NCBI GenBank assembly: GCA_024742765.1
Contig: JANSXT010000006.1
Span: 62,001-126,000 of the forward strand
Origin: Phyllobacteriaceae bacterium
Lineage (GTDB): Bacteria; Pseudomonadota; Alphaproteobacteria; Rhizobiales; Rhizobiaceae
DNA: 64,000 bases
Direction of reading: 5' to 3'
This document shows positions 23,840 through 31,666 of this stretch, one piece after another. A program made the translations under genes and the position numbers. The notes under the pieces were generated by a model that was not told the origin of the DNA, did not search any database, and worked only from the letters and a program-made list of their open reading frames with translations. The stretch's first letter is position 1. Every line of letters begins with the position of its first letter.

Positions 23840-25201
23840 TTAGGAGACCTTCGTTAGATTTTGCTGAAGATCGCTGGTTGCAATTGAACCATTCCCGTTT
23901 TTGGACAGGGCCAATGCCGTCCGCCGCCAGAAATCCGAGCACAGCGCCGGATCGCGCATCGCTTCCATCTGGCCCCAATGCGGGTAGGATGCGGCAAAGG
24001 TCTGCGCGCCCATGCGCGCATCCTTGTAAGGGTTGACCCGACCGCCGGCTTCGACCGTGATCCGGTCGAGATCGTCCAGAAGCGCCAGCGTCTTTGCTCC
24101 CCGGTTGGGAAAATCGAGCGTCAGCGTGTAGCCCGGCACCGGAAAGCTCATCAGCCCCGGCGAGGCGATGTCGCCGAACCGTTTGAGCACGGTCAGGAAC
24201 GAAGCCTGCCCCGCCCTGCGCGACGCATCCAGCATGGCCGGGATCGCCTGTCGCGCCGTCTCGAATGGTATGGCGCTCTGATGCTGGAACAGGCCCGCAG
24301 GGCCGTAAAGCCGGTTCCAGTTGCCGACGGCGTCCAGCGGATAGAAGAAGCCGGCAAAACCGGTGACGCGGTCGCGGCCGGCCTTGCGCGCCTTGGCGAA
24401 ATGGAACGCCGCATTGAAGGCTCTGAGGCTCAGATGGTTGAGCGCCGAAACCGGCAGTTCAAACGGCACCGACAGACGCGGCGCGTGAACCGCGGTGCGA
24501 TAGTCGCCATCATCGGCATGGTTGGCGGTCATCAGCACGCCGCGTTCGCCGTGAAGCTGATCGAGCCAGGCAACCGCATATTCGTTGGCCGCGTCCGCCG
24601 CATCGGCCTGCTCGAAATAGGCGCCCAGCGTCGCAAAGGGCTGCAACCGCTCGACGACATTGAGCGAGCCGACCTTCATCATTTTCAGGCGCACGCGCGT
24701 GATGATGCCGGTCAGGCCCATGCCGCCGATTGTTGCACCAAACAGAGCCGGGTTGGCGTTGCGCGACAGCGTGTGGGCGCCATCGGAGCGGACCAGTTCG
24801 ATCTGCTCGACATGCCGGCCGAGCGTGCCGCGCGCATGATGGTTCTTGCCGTGCACGTCATTGGCGACGGCGCCGCCCAGCGTGACGAAGCGGGTCCCCG
24901 GCGTCACCGGCAGAAAGAAGCCATAGGGCGCGCAATAGTCGATGATCCGGTGCAGCATGACACCGGCCTCGGCTTCCAGAACACCGCTGTCGGGATTGAA
25001 GGCGATGATCCGCGCGGATCCGCGCATGTCGGCGAGCGTGCCTGCATCATTGTGGCAGGTGTCGCCATAGGAGCGACCATTGCCGAACGGCAGGAAGGCG
25101 CCGGGTGCGCCATCGCGCAACGCTTCGGCGGTCAGCGGGCCGGCGACAGCGGCGCGTGGGCCCGGCCGGACCCGGCCGAAACTCTCAAAGTCCGAGCGCA
25201 T
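23840..25201 (-). CDS. DprE1-like FAD-dependent oxidoreductase
   Basis: A 453-aa protein close in length and motifs to decaprenylphosphoryl-beta-D-ribose 2'-oxidase DprE1. FAD-binding segments: PFGNGRSYGDTCHNDAGTL (about 38-56), VTPGTRFVTLGGAVANDVHG with KNHHARG (the DVHGKNHH motif of DprE1), GATIGGMGLTGIITRV; C-terminal active-site lysine region VNPYKDARMG. Where mycobacterial DprE1 has the benzothiazinone-target Cys before a DFP motif, this protein has Thr (YTLTLDFP, about residue 361). DprE1 oxidises polyprenyl-phospho-ribose toward the arabinose epimer. Its start overlaps the end of the UbiA-fusion gene by 17 bases. Confidence 0.82.
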   Translation of the reverse strand: MRSDFESFGRVRPGPRAAVAGPLTAEALRDGAPGAFLPFGNGRSYGDTCHNDAGTLADMRGSARIIAFNPDSGVLEAEAGVMLHRIIDYCAPYGFFLPVTPGTRFVTLGGAVANDVHGKNHHARGTLGRHVEQIELVRSDGAHTLSRNANPALFGATIGGMGLTGIITRVRLKMMKVGSLNVVERLQPFATLGAYFEQADAADAANEYAVAWLDQLHGERGVLMTANHADDGDYRTAVHAPRLSVPFELPVSALNHLSLRAFNAAFHFAKARKAGRDRVTGFAGFFYPLDAVGNWNRLYGPAGLFQHQSAIPFETARQAIPAMLDASRRAGQASFLTVLKRFGDIASPGLMSFPVPGYTLTLDFPNRGAKTLALLDDLDRITVEAGGRVNPYKDARMGAQTFAASYPHWGQMEAMRDPALCSDFWRRTALALSKNGNGSIATSDLQQNLTKVS

Positions 25202-26645
25202 TGAAATCGACCACGCCGGCGGCGAACATCAGGGCGGCGCCGAACACGATCATCAGCTGGCTGCGCCAGTCCGTGGCGATGAAGACCACCGGATCGTCGT
25301 TGAATTCGCGGCGCTTGGCGAGGATCCAGATGCGCATGATCAGGTAAAGGACCAGCGGGCAGATCGGCCAGATCATCCAGGGGTGGTCGTAGAGCATGTA
25401 GACCGCCGGGCTGTCGAGATAGAGCGCAAGGACGACGATCGCCGAAAAGCCCGACGCCATGCCGGCCTGGGCGATGATCTCCTTGTCCTCGGGACGATAG
25501 CCGCGGCCGGACAGCCGCTGCCTCTCGGAGATCTTGGCGAGATCGAGTTCGACATAGCGTTTGACCAGCGCCAGCGACAAAAAGAAGAAGATCGAAAAGG
25601 CCAGCAGCCAATAGGACGGTTCGGCACCGACGGCGGCCATGCCGGCGATGATGCGCACCGTGTAAAGACCGGCAAGCGTCAGCACATCGAGCAAAAGCCA
25701 GCGCTTGACCTTCAGGGAATAGGCGGTCGTGGCGACGAAATAGAGCGCCAGCACGAGGCCGAACAAGGGCGGCAGCGTCATGGTGATCAGCACGGAAAAC
25801 GCCATCAGGCCGAACGCGATCTTGATGCCGGTCGCCGGATCGATGCGCCCGGCAGCGAGCGGCCGCTTGCATTTGGTCGGATGGCGGCGGTCCATCGACA
25901 GGTCGAACAGATCGTTGAAGATATAGACGGCCGAGGCAAGGAAGCTGAACGCAAAGAAGGCGCCGACCAGATGCAACAGCGTCGTCGGCTCGAACACCGT
26001 ATGGGCCAGCACCGCGGGCACGGCGATTAGCACGTTCTTGGCCCATTGGTGCACGCGCAGCATCTTGGCGACATCGGTCAGGCTGGTCTGGCCGTGATCG
26101 ACGAGGATCGCGCCGCCATGGGCATCCGACCAGGCGCGCGCCTCGCGGTCGGGCGCCACCACATAGGACCGGCGCGCGGCCTCGAAGACGGCGACATCGT
26201 CGCGGCTGTTGCCGATATAGTCAAAGCCCGCATCGCCATAGTCGGCGACAAGGCGTGCCCGCTTGGCCGCTGATCTGAGGTTCAGGTCCGGTGTCGAGCC
26301 GATCACCCGGTCAAACAGGCCCAGATGGTCGGCGATCCGTCCGGCATGGTCCTGAGCGCTGGCCGTTGCCAGCACCAGAACCCGGCCGCGTTCCTTCTCG
26401 CCTTCCAGAAAGCGCAGCACTTCGGGCCGATAGCCTAAGCTGGCCGGATCGACGCTGACGCGCGAGAAGATTTCATGCTTGAAGCGCGCCTTGCCGGCGA
26501 GCAGCCAGACTGGCAGCATCAGCGCGAAAAGCGGGTTGGCGCGCACCAGCCGGAACACGCATTCCCACAGAAGATCGCCGGAGATCAGCGTCCCGTCGAG
26601 ATCGACCGCAAGAGCGATTGCCGTATCGTCAACGCGCGCATCCAT
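25185..26645 (-). CDS. HAD phosphatase-UbiA prenyltransferase fusion (DPPR-synthase-like)
   Basis: A 486-aa fusion. Residues 1-195 are a HAD hydrolase (IALAVDLDGTLISGDLLWE with the DxD nucleophile pair; LVLATASAQD; YIGNSRDDVAVFEAAR). Residues 205-486 are a UbiA polytopic transferase with the first Asp motif VYIFNDLFDLSMDRRHP then TKCKRPLAAGRI (about 235-262). This UbiA branch includes decaprenyl-phosphate phosphoribosyl transferase (Rv3806c) and rhizobial NoeC. The transferase would make polyprenyl-phosphoryl-5-phosphoribose and the HAD domain would remove the 5-phosphate. First gene of the reverse operon; a 163-base gap precedes it. Confidence 0.82.
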   Translation of the reverse strand: MDARVDDTAIALAVDLDGTLISGDLLWECVFRLVRANPLFALMLPVWLLAGKARFKHEIFSRVSVDPASLGYRPEVLRFLEGEKERGRVLVLATASAQDHAGRIADHLGLFDRVIGSTPDLNLRSAAKRARLVADYGDAGFDYIGNSRDDVAVFEAARRSYVVAPDREARAWSDAHGGAILVDHGQTSLTDVAKMLRVHQWAKNVLIAVPAVLAHTVFEPTTLLHLVGAFFAFSFLASAVYIFNDLFDLSMDRRHPTKCKRPLAAGRIDPATGIKIAFGLMAFSVLITMTLPPLFGLVLALYFVATTAYSLKVKRWLLLDVLTLAGLYTVRIIAGMAAVGAEPSYWLLAFSIFFFLSLALVKRYVELDLAKISERQRLSGRGYRPEDKEIIAQAGMASGFSAIVVLALYLDSPAVYMLYDHPWMIWPICPLVLYLIMRIWILAKRREFNDDPVVFIATDWRSQLMIVFGAALMFAAGVVDFNALGL

Positions 26646-26808
26646 GTCCGGCCCCTCGATATTGCCCTGAGATCAGGCCGGCAAATTAGGGGAAAAGCGC
26701 GAAAAAAGCGGTGAATGGCTTGGGTTAACGGCAGATCAAGCGCCGTCTATCGGCGGTGATGGTTAGCGGACGCTGAACGTGCGCAGAGGCATTTGCATCA
26801 AATGCGGT

Positions 26809-27093
26809 CTATTGGCTGATGATCGCGTCCGAGCCGACCAGTTCGATCGACTCGCCGCCGGCGAGCGCCGCGCGGTCGCCATTGGGCAGCGTGATGAAGC
26901 AGCCCGTCGCGCAGAAGGAAACGGTCTCGCCGGCGCCGATCACCAGCTCCGATTTCACACCGTTTTCCGTCACGACGAGCGTGCGCGGTTCGCTGTCCTG
27001 GTTGGTCAGCGACGCGGCATGCCCTTGGGACCCTGCCAGCATTGTCGCCACAAGGATGCCTATCGCACGGAAACCATGTCGCTTTTCAGACAT
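26809..27093 (-). CDS. Small exported protein of unknown function
   Basis: A 94-aa protein with an N-terminal signal peptide (RAIGILVATMLAGSQGHA, cut after about residue 27). The mature part (LTNQDSEPRTLVVTENGVKS, VSFCATGCFITLPNGD) is a short beta-rich domain with two cysteines three residues apart (CATGC), likely disulphide-bonded in the periplasm. I do not recognise the family. It is 30 bp downstream of the MscS gene on the same strand and may share its transcript. Confidence 0.6.
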   Translation of the reverse strand: MSEKRHGFRAIGILVATMLAGSQGHAASLTNQDSEPRTLVVTENGVKSELVIGAGETVSFCATGCFITLPNGDRAALAGGESIELVGSDAIISQ

Positions 27094-27123
27094 GCGCCAA
27101 CCTAGAACCGAAACTGCGCGGGT

Positions 27124-29574
27124 TCAACTGTCATCGGGCCGGCGGGCGTCGCCCGCTTCAATCTCGCCGAACGGTTCCTGCGGCAGTTCGACGGGCACCT
27201 CCGCTTCGGGCTGCATCATGCGCAGATTGACATCGCGCTGCGGGAACGGAATTTCGATGCCGGCCGCCTTGAACCGCTCGAAGATCGCCATGCGCAGTTC
27301 GGTGCGCACCGTCAGCCCGTAGCCGATGTCCGACAGGAAGCCATACAGCGTGAAATCAAGCGAAGACGCGCCAAAATCATCGAACGAGACGAACGGTTCG
27401 GGATTGCCGAGAATGCGCGGATGGTCGGTGGCGATCTCTAAAAGGAGATCATGCACCTGCTGCGGGTCGCTGCCATAGGAGACGCCAACCGAAACCGTCA
27501 CCCGGCCGAACGTGTTGCGGTGCATCCAGTTGGAAACCGCCGAATTGATCAGTTCGGAATTGGGCAGGATCAGCGTCTTGCGGTCGAAAAGCTGGATCTC
27601 GGTCGCCCGCACCGAAATGTTGGTGACGGTTCCCGTATAGCCGCCGGCCTCGATGATGTCGCCGGACTTGAACGGCCGTTCGGCCAGAAGGATGAGGCCC
27701 GAGACGAAGTTGGAGACGATGTTCTGCAAGCCGAAACCGATGCCCAGCGACAGGGCGCCGGCGACCAGCGCCAACTGGCTCAGATCCAGCCCCGCCGCCG
27801 ACACGCCAATCAGCGCGGCGATGGCGATCCCCGCATAGCCGATGGCGGTACGGATGGAATTGCGCACGCCCGGCTCGACGCGGCTGCGCTCCAGCACGCT
27901 GCCGTCCAGCCAGCGCTGGAACCGTTTGGTCACCAGATAGCCGACAAAGAACAGCAGGACCCCCGCGGCGATCGAGGTCAGCGAGATCGAGATCGAACCG
28001 ACGGGAATATCAGTGAAGAAACGCGCGCCGAAGGCGCGGATTTCCGGCCAGCGGAACCCCCATTGCAGCGCCAGAACCGGCAGCCCGACGAGGAAGACGA
28101 TGGCCGACAGCGCCATGCCGAGCACCAGCCCCAACTGGTCGATGGCGGTATCCGACAGCGAAAGCCGCCGGTTGAGCGCCGCGCCGAGCCGCGACTGGCC
28201 GAAGGCATGGTCCTGGGCGATTGCCTGCGCGGCGCGATGGCCCAGATAGACCGTCGCAAGGATCGCGCCGGTGATGACGATCTGCTGCGCGGCAAAGCGG
28301 GCAAATCCGATATAGCCGGCAAGCGCCGCCCCGATCAGCAGCAGGCCCGAGGCGACCAGCGGCCACTTGACCCAGGCCGGCCATGGCCGGGGGGTGGCAT
28401 CGATGGCCACATCCTCCGCGCCCTCGGCGACGTGCGGCGGGAACGGGCGCAGGAACGCGATCACCACCAGCAGTGCGCCCACGGCGAGGCTGGTGATCAG
28501 GCTGCGCGCAACGGTGATCGGCAGCGATGCGCCGACGATCGTGTTCACCTGTTCGATGACCGTATCGGCCACCGTGACGACGGCCATGGCGACAAAGAAC
28601 GCCTTGAGCGAACGGGCGGCCCTGTCGGTCACCCCGATCAGCCGCCAATTGGGCTTGGCCGGCGCAAACACCGCTTCGGACAGGCGCCAGACCAGAACGA
28701 CCGCCGCCACGCCGATCAGAAGCCGTGTGAGTATGAACAAAATGTCCGGCCGCATCAGGCCGGCCTGGTCGAGCCCCAGAAGCGAGATCGCCAGGAACAG
28801 CCAGAACGCCAGCGTCGGCATCAGCGTGTACCAGAACGCATTGGTCATGCGCGCGAAATAGGTCGGCGGATCGTCCCCTTCGGCCCGCTCGATCCAGATC
28901 ACGATCGTCCGCCGCGATGCCCACATGGCGGCAAGCGCCAGCGCGAGGATCATGAACGCGCTGCCCAGAACGATGGTCTGCTTGGTGCGCCATGTGAAGC
29001 TGGCCCACGACGTCACGCGGCGTTCCAGTGCCTGTGTGCGCTCGGCCAGATCGGCGATGAGTTGCGGGCTGAAGGCCCTGGAAATGTCGTACTGGCGCGA
29101 CAGCGTGTCGGTGAACAGCGTCCGGCGGCGCTCGGCAATGCGGTCGACGCCGTTGCGCGCCCGGATCGATTGCGCCTCCAACTGCCCGATAAGATCGTTG
29201 ATCAGCGCCCGTTCGGCGGTCAGCGCACCGCGCTCCTGGGCCGTCTGTTCCGGTTCGGCAGGCTCGCTTTCCGGCGGCACCGGTCCCAACACATCGAGGC
29301 GGCTCCGCACGGTGGAAAGCCGCGGCGTCAGCGCAACGCCGGCCGCGAGCAGATCGCCCTGCAAGGCGCTCAGCTCGGTCGCAATCTCCGCCAGCCGCGC
29401 ATCGTCATCGGCGCTCTCCTCGATATCGTTGATCAGCCGTTCGACGTCGCGGGTGAGCGCGACGACCCGCGTTTCAGCCCCCGAATCGACAGGTTGCGCC
29501 CGCACCGGAATGATCAGGATCGAAAGGATGAGGCAGAGGAAAAAAGTGCGAAACCAAATCATGGGCACACGCAT
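27124..29574 (-). CDS. DUF3772-MscS mechanosensitive channel
   Basis: An 816-aa protein: signal peptide (WFRTFFLCLILSILIIPVRA), a periplasmic helical domain with coiled-coil character (about 30-190; DUF3772), about ten membrane segments (190-600), and a C-terminal MscS domain. The pore-lining helix is LVAGALSLGIGFGLQNIVSN (about 595-615), followed by the family loop ERPFKSGDIIEAGG and FDRKTLILPNSELIN. It is a large MscK-like/YbdG-like channel that would release solutes on hypo-osmotic shock, fitting an organism using betaine. Start at 29574; ATG 29562 is equally possible and places the signal peptide directly at the N-terminus. Confidence 0.87.
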   Translation of the reverse strand: MRVPMIWFRTFFLCLILSILIIPVRAQPVDSGAETRVVALTRDVERLINDIEESADDDARLAEIATELSALQGDLLAAGVALTPRLSTVRSRLDVLGPVPPESEPAEPEQTAQERGALTAERALINDLIGQLEAQSIRARNGVDRIAERRRTLFTDTLSRQYDISRAFSPQLIADLAERTQALERRVTSWASFTWRTKQTIVLGSAFMILALALAAMWASRRTIVIWIERAEGDDPPTYFARMTNAFWYTLMPTLAFWLFLAISLLGLDQAGLMRPDILFILTRLLIGVAAVVLVWRLSEAVFAPAKPNWRLIGVTDRAARSLKAFFVAMAVVTVADTVIEQVNTIVGASLPITVARSLITSLAVGALLVVIAFLRPFPPHVAEGAEDVAIDATPRPWPAWVKWPLVASGLLLIGAALAGYIGFARFAAQQIVITGAILATVYLGHRAAQAIAQDHAFGQSRLGAALNRRLSLSDTAIDQLGLVLGMALSAIVFLVGLPVLALQWGFRWPEIRAFGARFFTDIPVGSISISLTSIAAGVLLFFVGYLVTKRFQRWLDGSVLERSRVEPGVRNSIRTAIGYAGIAIAALIGVSAAGLDLSQLALVAGALSLGIGFGLQNIVSNFVSGLILLAERPFKSGDIIEAGGYTGTVTNISVRATEIQLFDRKTLILPNSELINSAVSNWMHRNTFGRVTVSVGVSYGSDPQQVHDLLLEIATDHPRILGNPEPFVSFDDFGASSLDFTLYGFLSDIGYGLTVRTELRMAIFERFKAAGIEIPFPQRDVNLRMMQPEAEVPVELPQEPFGEIEAGDARRPDDS

Positions 29575-29713
29575 ATCACATCTGCAAACCGGCGAAAGAC
29601 GGCTTGACGGTCGTTGAGCGTCGCGGGAACGTCATCGCACGGCGAAATTGTGTCATGCACCGGCGGCCGCGCTGATGCAGATTGCGGGCGGCGTGCCGAA
29701 AGGTCTCTCATCC

Positions 29714-30973
29714 ATGGCGGAATATTCTGCCCTTTCCATTGTCAAAAACGCGCTGACCGGCAACCGTGACTGGAAGCCGGCCTGGCGCAAACCCGAGCCC
29801 AAGCCCGCCTATGACGTGATTATCATCGGCGGCGGCGGCCATGGCCTCTCCACCGCCTACTACCTCGCCAGCGAATTCGGTGTCCGCAATGTCGCGGTTC
29901 TCGAAAAGGGCTGGGTCGGCTCGGGCAATATCGGCCGAAACACCACCATCGTGCGTTCGAACTATCTGCTGCCCGGCAACACGCCCTTCTACGAGCATTC
30001 CATGAAGCTCTGGGAGAACCTTTCCCATGAACTGAACTACAATGTGATGTTCTCCCAGCGCGGCATCATCAACCTGTTCCATACGCCCGCGCAGGAAGAC
30101 GACCATGCGCGCCGCGGCAATGCGATGATCCTGCAGGGGGTCGATGCGCGCTTCGTGCGCCCGCCCGAACTCAAACGCCGTGTGCCGGCTTTGAATGTGT
30201 CTGGTTCATCGCGCTTTCCGATCCTGGGCGGGCTCGAACAGCCGCGCGCCGGAACCGCCCGGCACGATGCGGTCGCCTGGGGCTATGCGCGCGGCGCCGA
30301 CCGGCGCGGCGTCGACATCATCGAAAATTGCGAAGTGACCGGCTTTGTCCGCGAGGGCGACCAGGTGACCGGCGTCGAGACGAGCCGCGGCCGCATCCAT
30401 GCGCGCAAGGTGGCCGTCGCCGTTGCCGGCTCGACCAGCCGCGTCATGGCGATGGCCGGCATCGAGCGCCTGCCGATCGAGAGCCATGTGCTGCAGGCCT
30501 TCGTCACCGAAAGCGTCAAACCGTGCCTCGACACGGTCGTCACCTATGGCGGCGGGCATCTTTACATCTCCCAGTCCGACAAGGGGTCGCTCGTCTTCGG
30601 CGGCGACATTGACGGCTACAATTCCTACGCCCAGCGCGGCAATCTGCCGATCGTCGAAGATGTAATGAGCGAAGTGCTCGAACTTTTCCCGGCCTTTGCC
30701 AAACTTCGCCTCCTGCGCTCCTGGGGCGGCATCATGGACATGTCTATGGACGGCTCGCCCATCATCACCAGGGGGCCCCTGCCAGGGCTCTATCTGAATG
30801 CCGGCTGGTGCTATGGCGGCTTCAAGGCAACGCCTGCCTCGGGCTGGTGCTTTGCCCACACGATCGCAAGGGACGAGCCGCACCCATTCAACGCGCCGTT
30901 CACGCTCGACCGCTTCCACCGCGGCACTGTGATCGACGAGAAGGGCCAGGGAGCGACACCGTGGAAGCATTGA
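29714..30973 (+). CDS. soxB: Sarcosine oxidase subunit beta
   Basis: A 419-aa flavoprotein subunit starting AEYSALSIVKNAL. FAD motif: YDVIIIGGGGHGLSTAYYLA (about 36-55), then SGNIGRNTTIVRSNYLLPGN, RGIINLFHT, and near the end MDMSMDGSPIITRGPLPGLY followed by NAGWCYGGFKATPASG. This is the pattern of SoxB of heterotetrameric sarcosine oxidase, which oxidises sarcosine to glycine and passes the one-carbon unit to tetrahydrofolate. ATG 29714 is used; the extra 22 codons from 29648 are not family-like. A palindromic repeat (31003-31158) separates it from soxD. Confidence 0.93.
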   Translation: MAEYSALSIVKNALTGNRDWKPAWRKPEPKPAYDVIIIGGGGHGLSTAYYLASEFGVRNVAVLEKGWVGSGNIGRNTTIVRSNYLLPGNTPFYEHSMKLWENLSHELNYNVMFSQRGIINLFHTPAQEDDHARRGNAMILQGVDARFVRPPELKRRVPALNVSGSSRFPILGGLEQPRAGTARHDAVAWGYARGADRRGVDIIENCEVTGFVREGDQVTGVETSRGRIHARKVAVAVAGSTSRVMAMAGIERLPIESHVLQAFVTESVKPCLDTVVTYGGGHLYISQSDKGSLVFGGDIDGYNSYAQRGNLPIVEDVMSEVLELFPAFAKLRLLRSWGGIMDMSMDGSPIITRGPLPGLYLNAGWCYGGFKATPASGWCFAHTIARDEPHPFNAPFTLDRFHRGTVIDEKGQGATPWKH

Positions 30974-31002
30974 TTTGGAAAGCCGCACACGGCTTCGGGC
31001 TT

Positions 31003-31158
31003 ACCCCCACCCTGCATCCCTCCCCTCAAGGGGGAGGGAGGACGTCGGCATCAGGCCTGTCCCGCCGCACACTGAGCCAGACGCGAACGCTGGCAGGAGG
31101 AGCGGCCATCTCGAGGTCTTCCCTCCCCCTTGAGGGGAGGGATGAAGGGTGGGGGGAA
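31003..31158. repeat. Large palindromic CCCTCCCC-type repeat, copy B
   Basis: Inverted arms at about 31003-31042 and 31117-31158 with the same core as copy A (CCCTCCCC..TTGAGGGGAGGG and a ..GATGAAGGGTGGGGGG flank). The inner part carries TCCCGCCGCAnnCTGAGCCA, also found in copy C but not in copy A. It sits between soxB and soxD, so it is transcribed inside the operon. Confidence 0.9.
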
Positions 31159-31197
31159 CGAGATGCCGAAACTCACACCTCGGAGTAAGGGTGAAAG

Positions 31198-31464
31198 ATG
31201 ATCATCGCCTGCCCATTCTGCGGTCCGCGCGATCTCAGCGAATTCACCTATTGCGGCGATGCGGACAATCTCGCCGCCCGCCCCGATCCGGCCGCGACCG
31301 ACCAGGCCGCGTGGAACGCCTATGTCTATGACCGCACAAACCCGGCGGGCGAGCACGCCGAGATCTGGCAGCACTCGGGCGGGTGCCGCAAATTCCTGCG
31401 CGTCGTCCGCAGCACGGTGACCCACGAGATCGAGTCGGCGGAGATGGTGGGGCCGAAGGCATGA
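31198..31464 (+). CDS. soxD: Sarcosine oxidase subunit delta
   Basis: An 88-aa zinc-binding subunit starting MIIACPFCGPRDLSEFTYCG. Ligands are Cys5, Cys8 and a later HSGGCRKF motif (His and Cys), as in SoxD. Conserved middle: AWNAYVYDRTNPAGEHAEIW. It stabilises the SoxBDAG complex. It lies between two palindromic repeats, and GGGTGAAAG just before the ATG is a usable ribosome site. Confidence 0.93.
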   Translation: MIIACPFCGPRDLSEFTYCGDADNLAARPDPAATDQAAWNAYVYDRTNPAGEHAEIWQHSGGCRKFLRVVRSTVTHEIESAEMVGPKA

Positions 31465-31482
31465 GTTCTGCGATTGACCTCA

Positions 31483-31636
31483 CCCCCACCCTTCATCCCT
31501 CCCCTCAAGGGGGAGGGAGGACATCTGCGCCGAGTCTCTCCCGCCGCATTCTGAGCCAGGCACCAATGTTGCCATCGGGAGCGACCATGTTGGCGTCCTC
31601 CCTCCCCCTTGAGGGGAGGGATGAAGGGTGGGGGTA
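31483..31636. repeat. Large palindromic CCCTCCCC-type repeat, copy C
   Basis: Inverted arms at about 31483-31522 and 31596-31636, with a middle closely related to copy B (shared TCCCGCCGCAnnCTGAGCCA). It begins about 18 bases after the soxD stop and ends 30 bases before the soxA start. Copies B and C flank soxD in the same orientation, only 325 bases apart. Confidence 0.9.
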
Positions 31637-31666
31637 CGGTGATGCCGCCACAAGCGAGGCCAGGGC

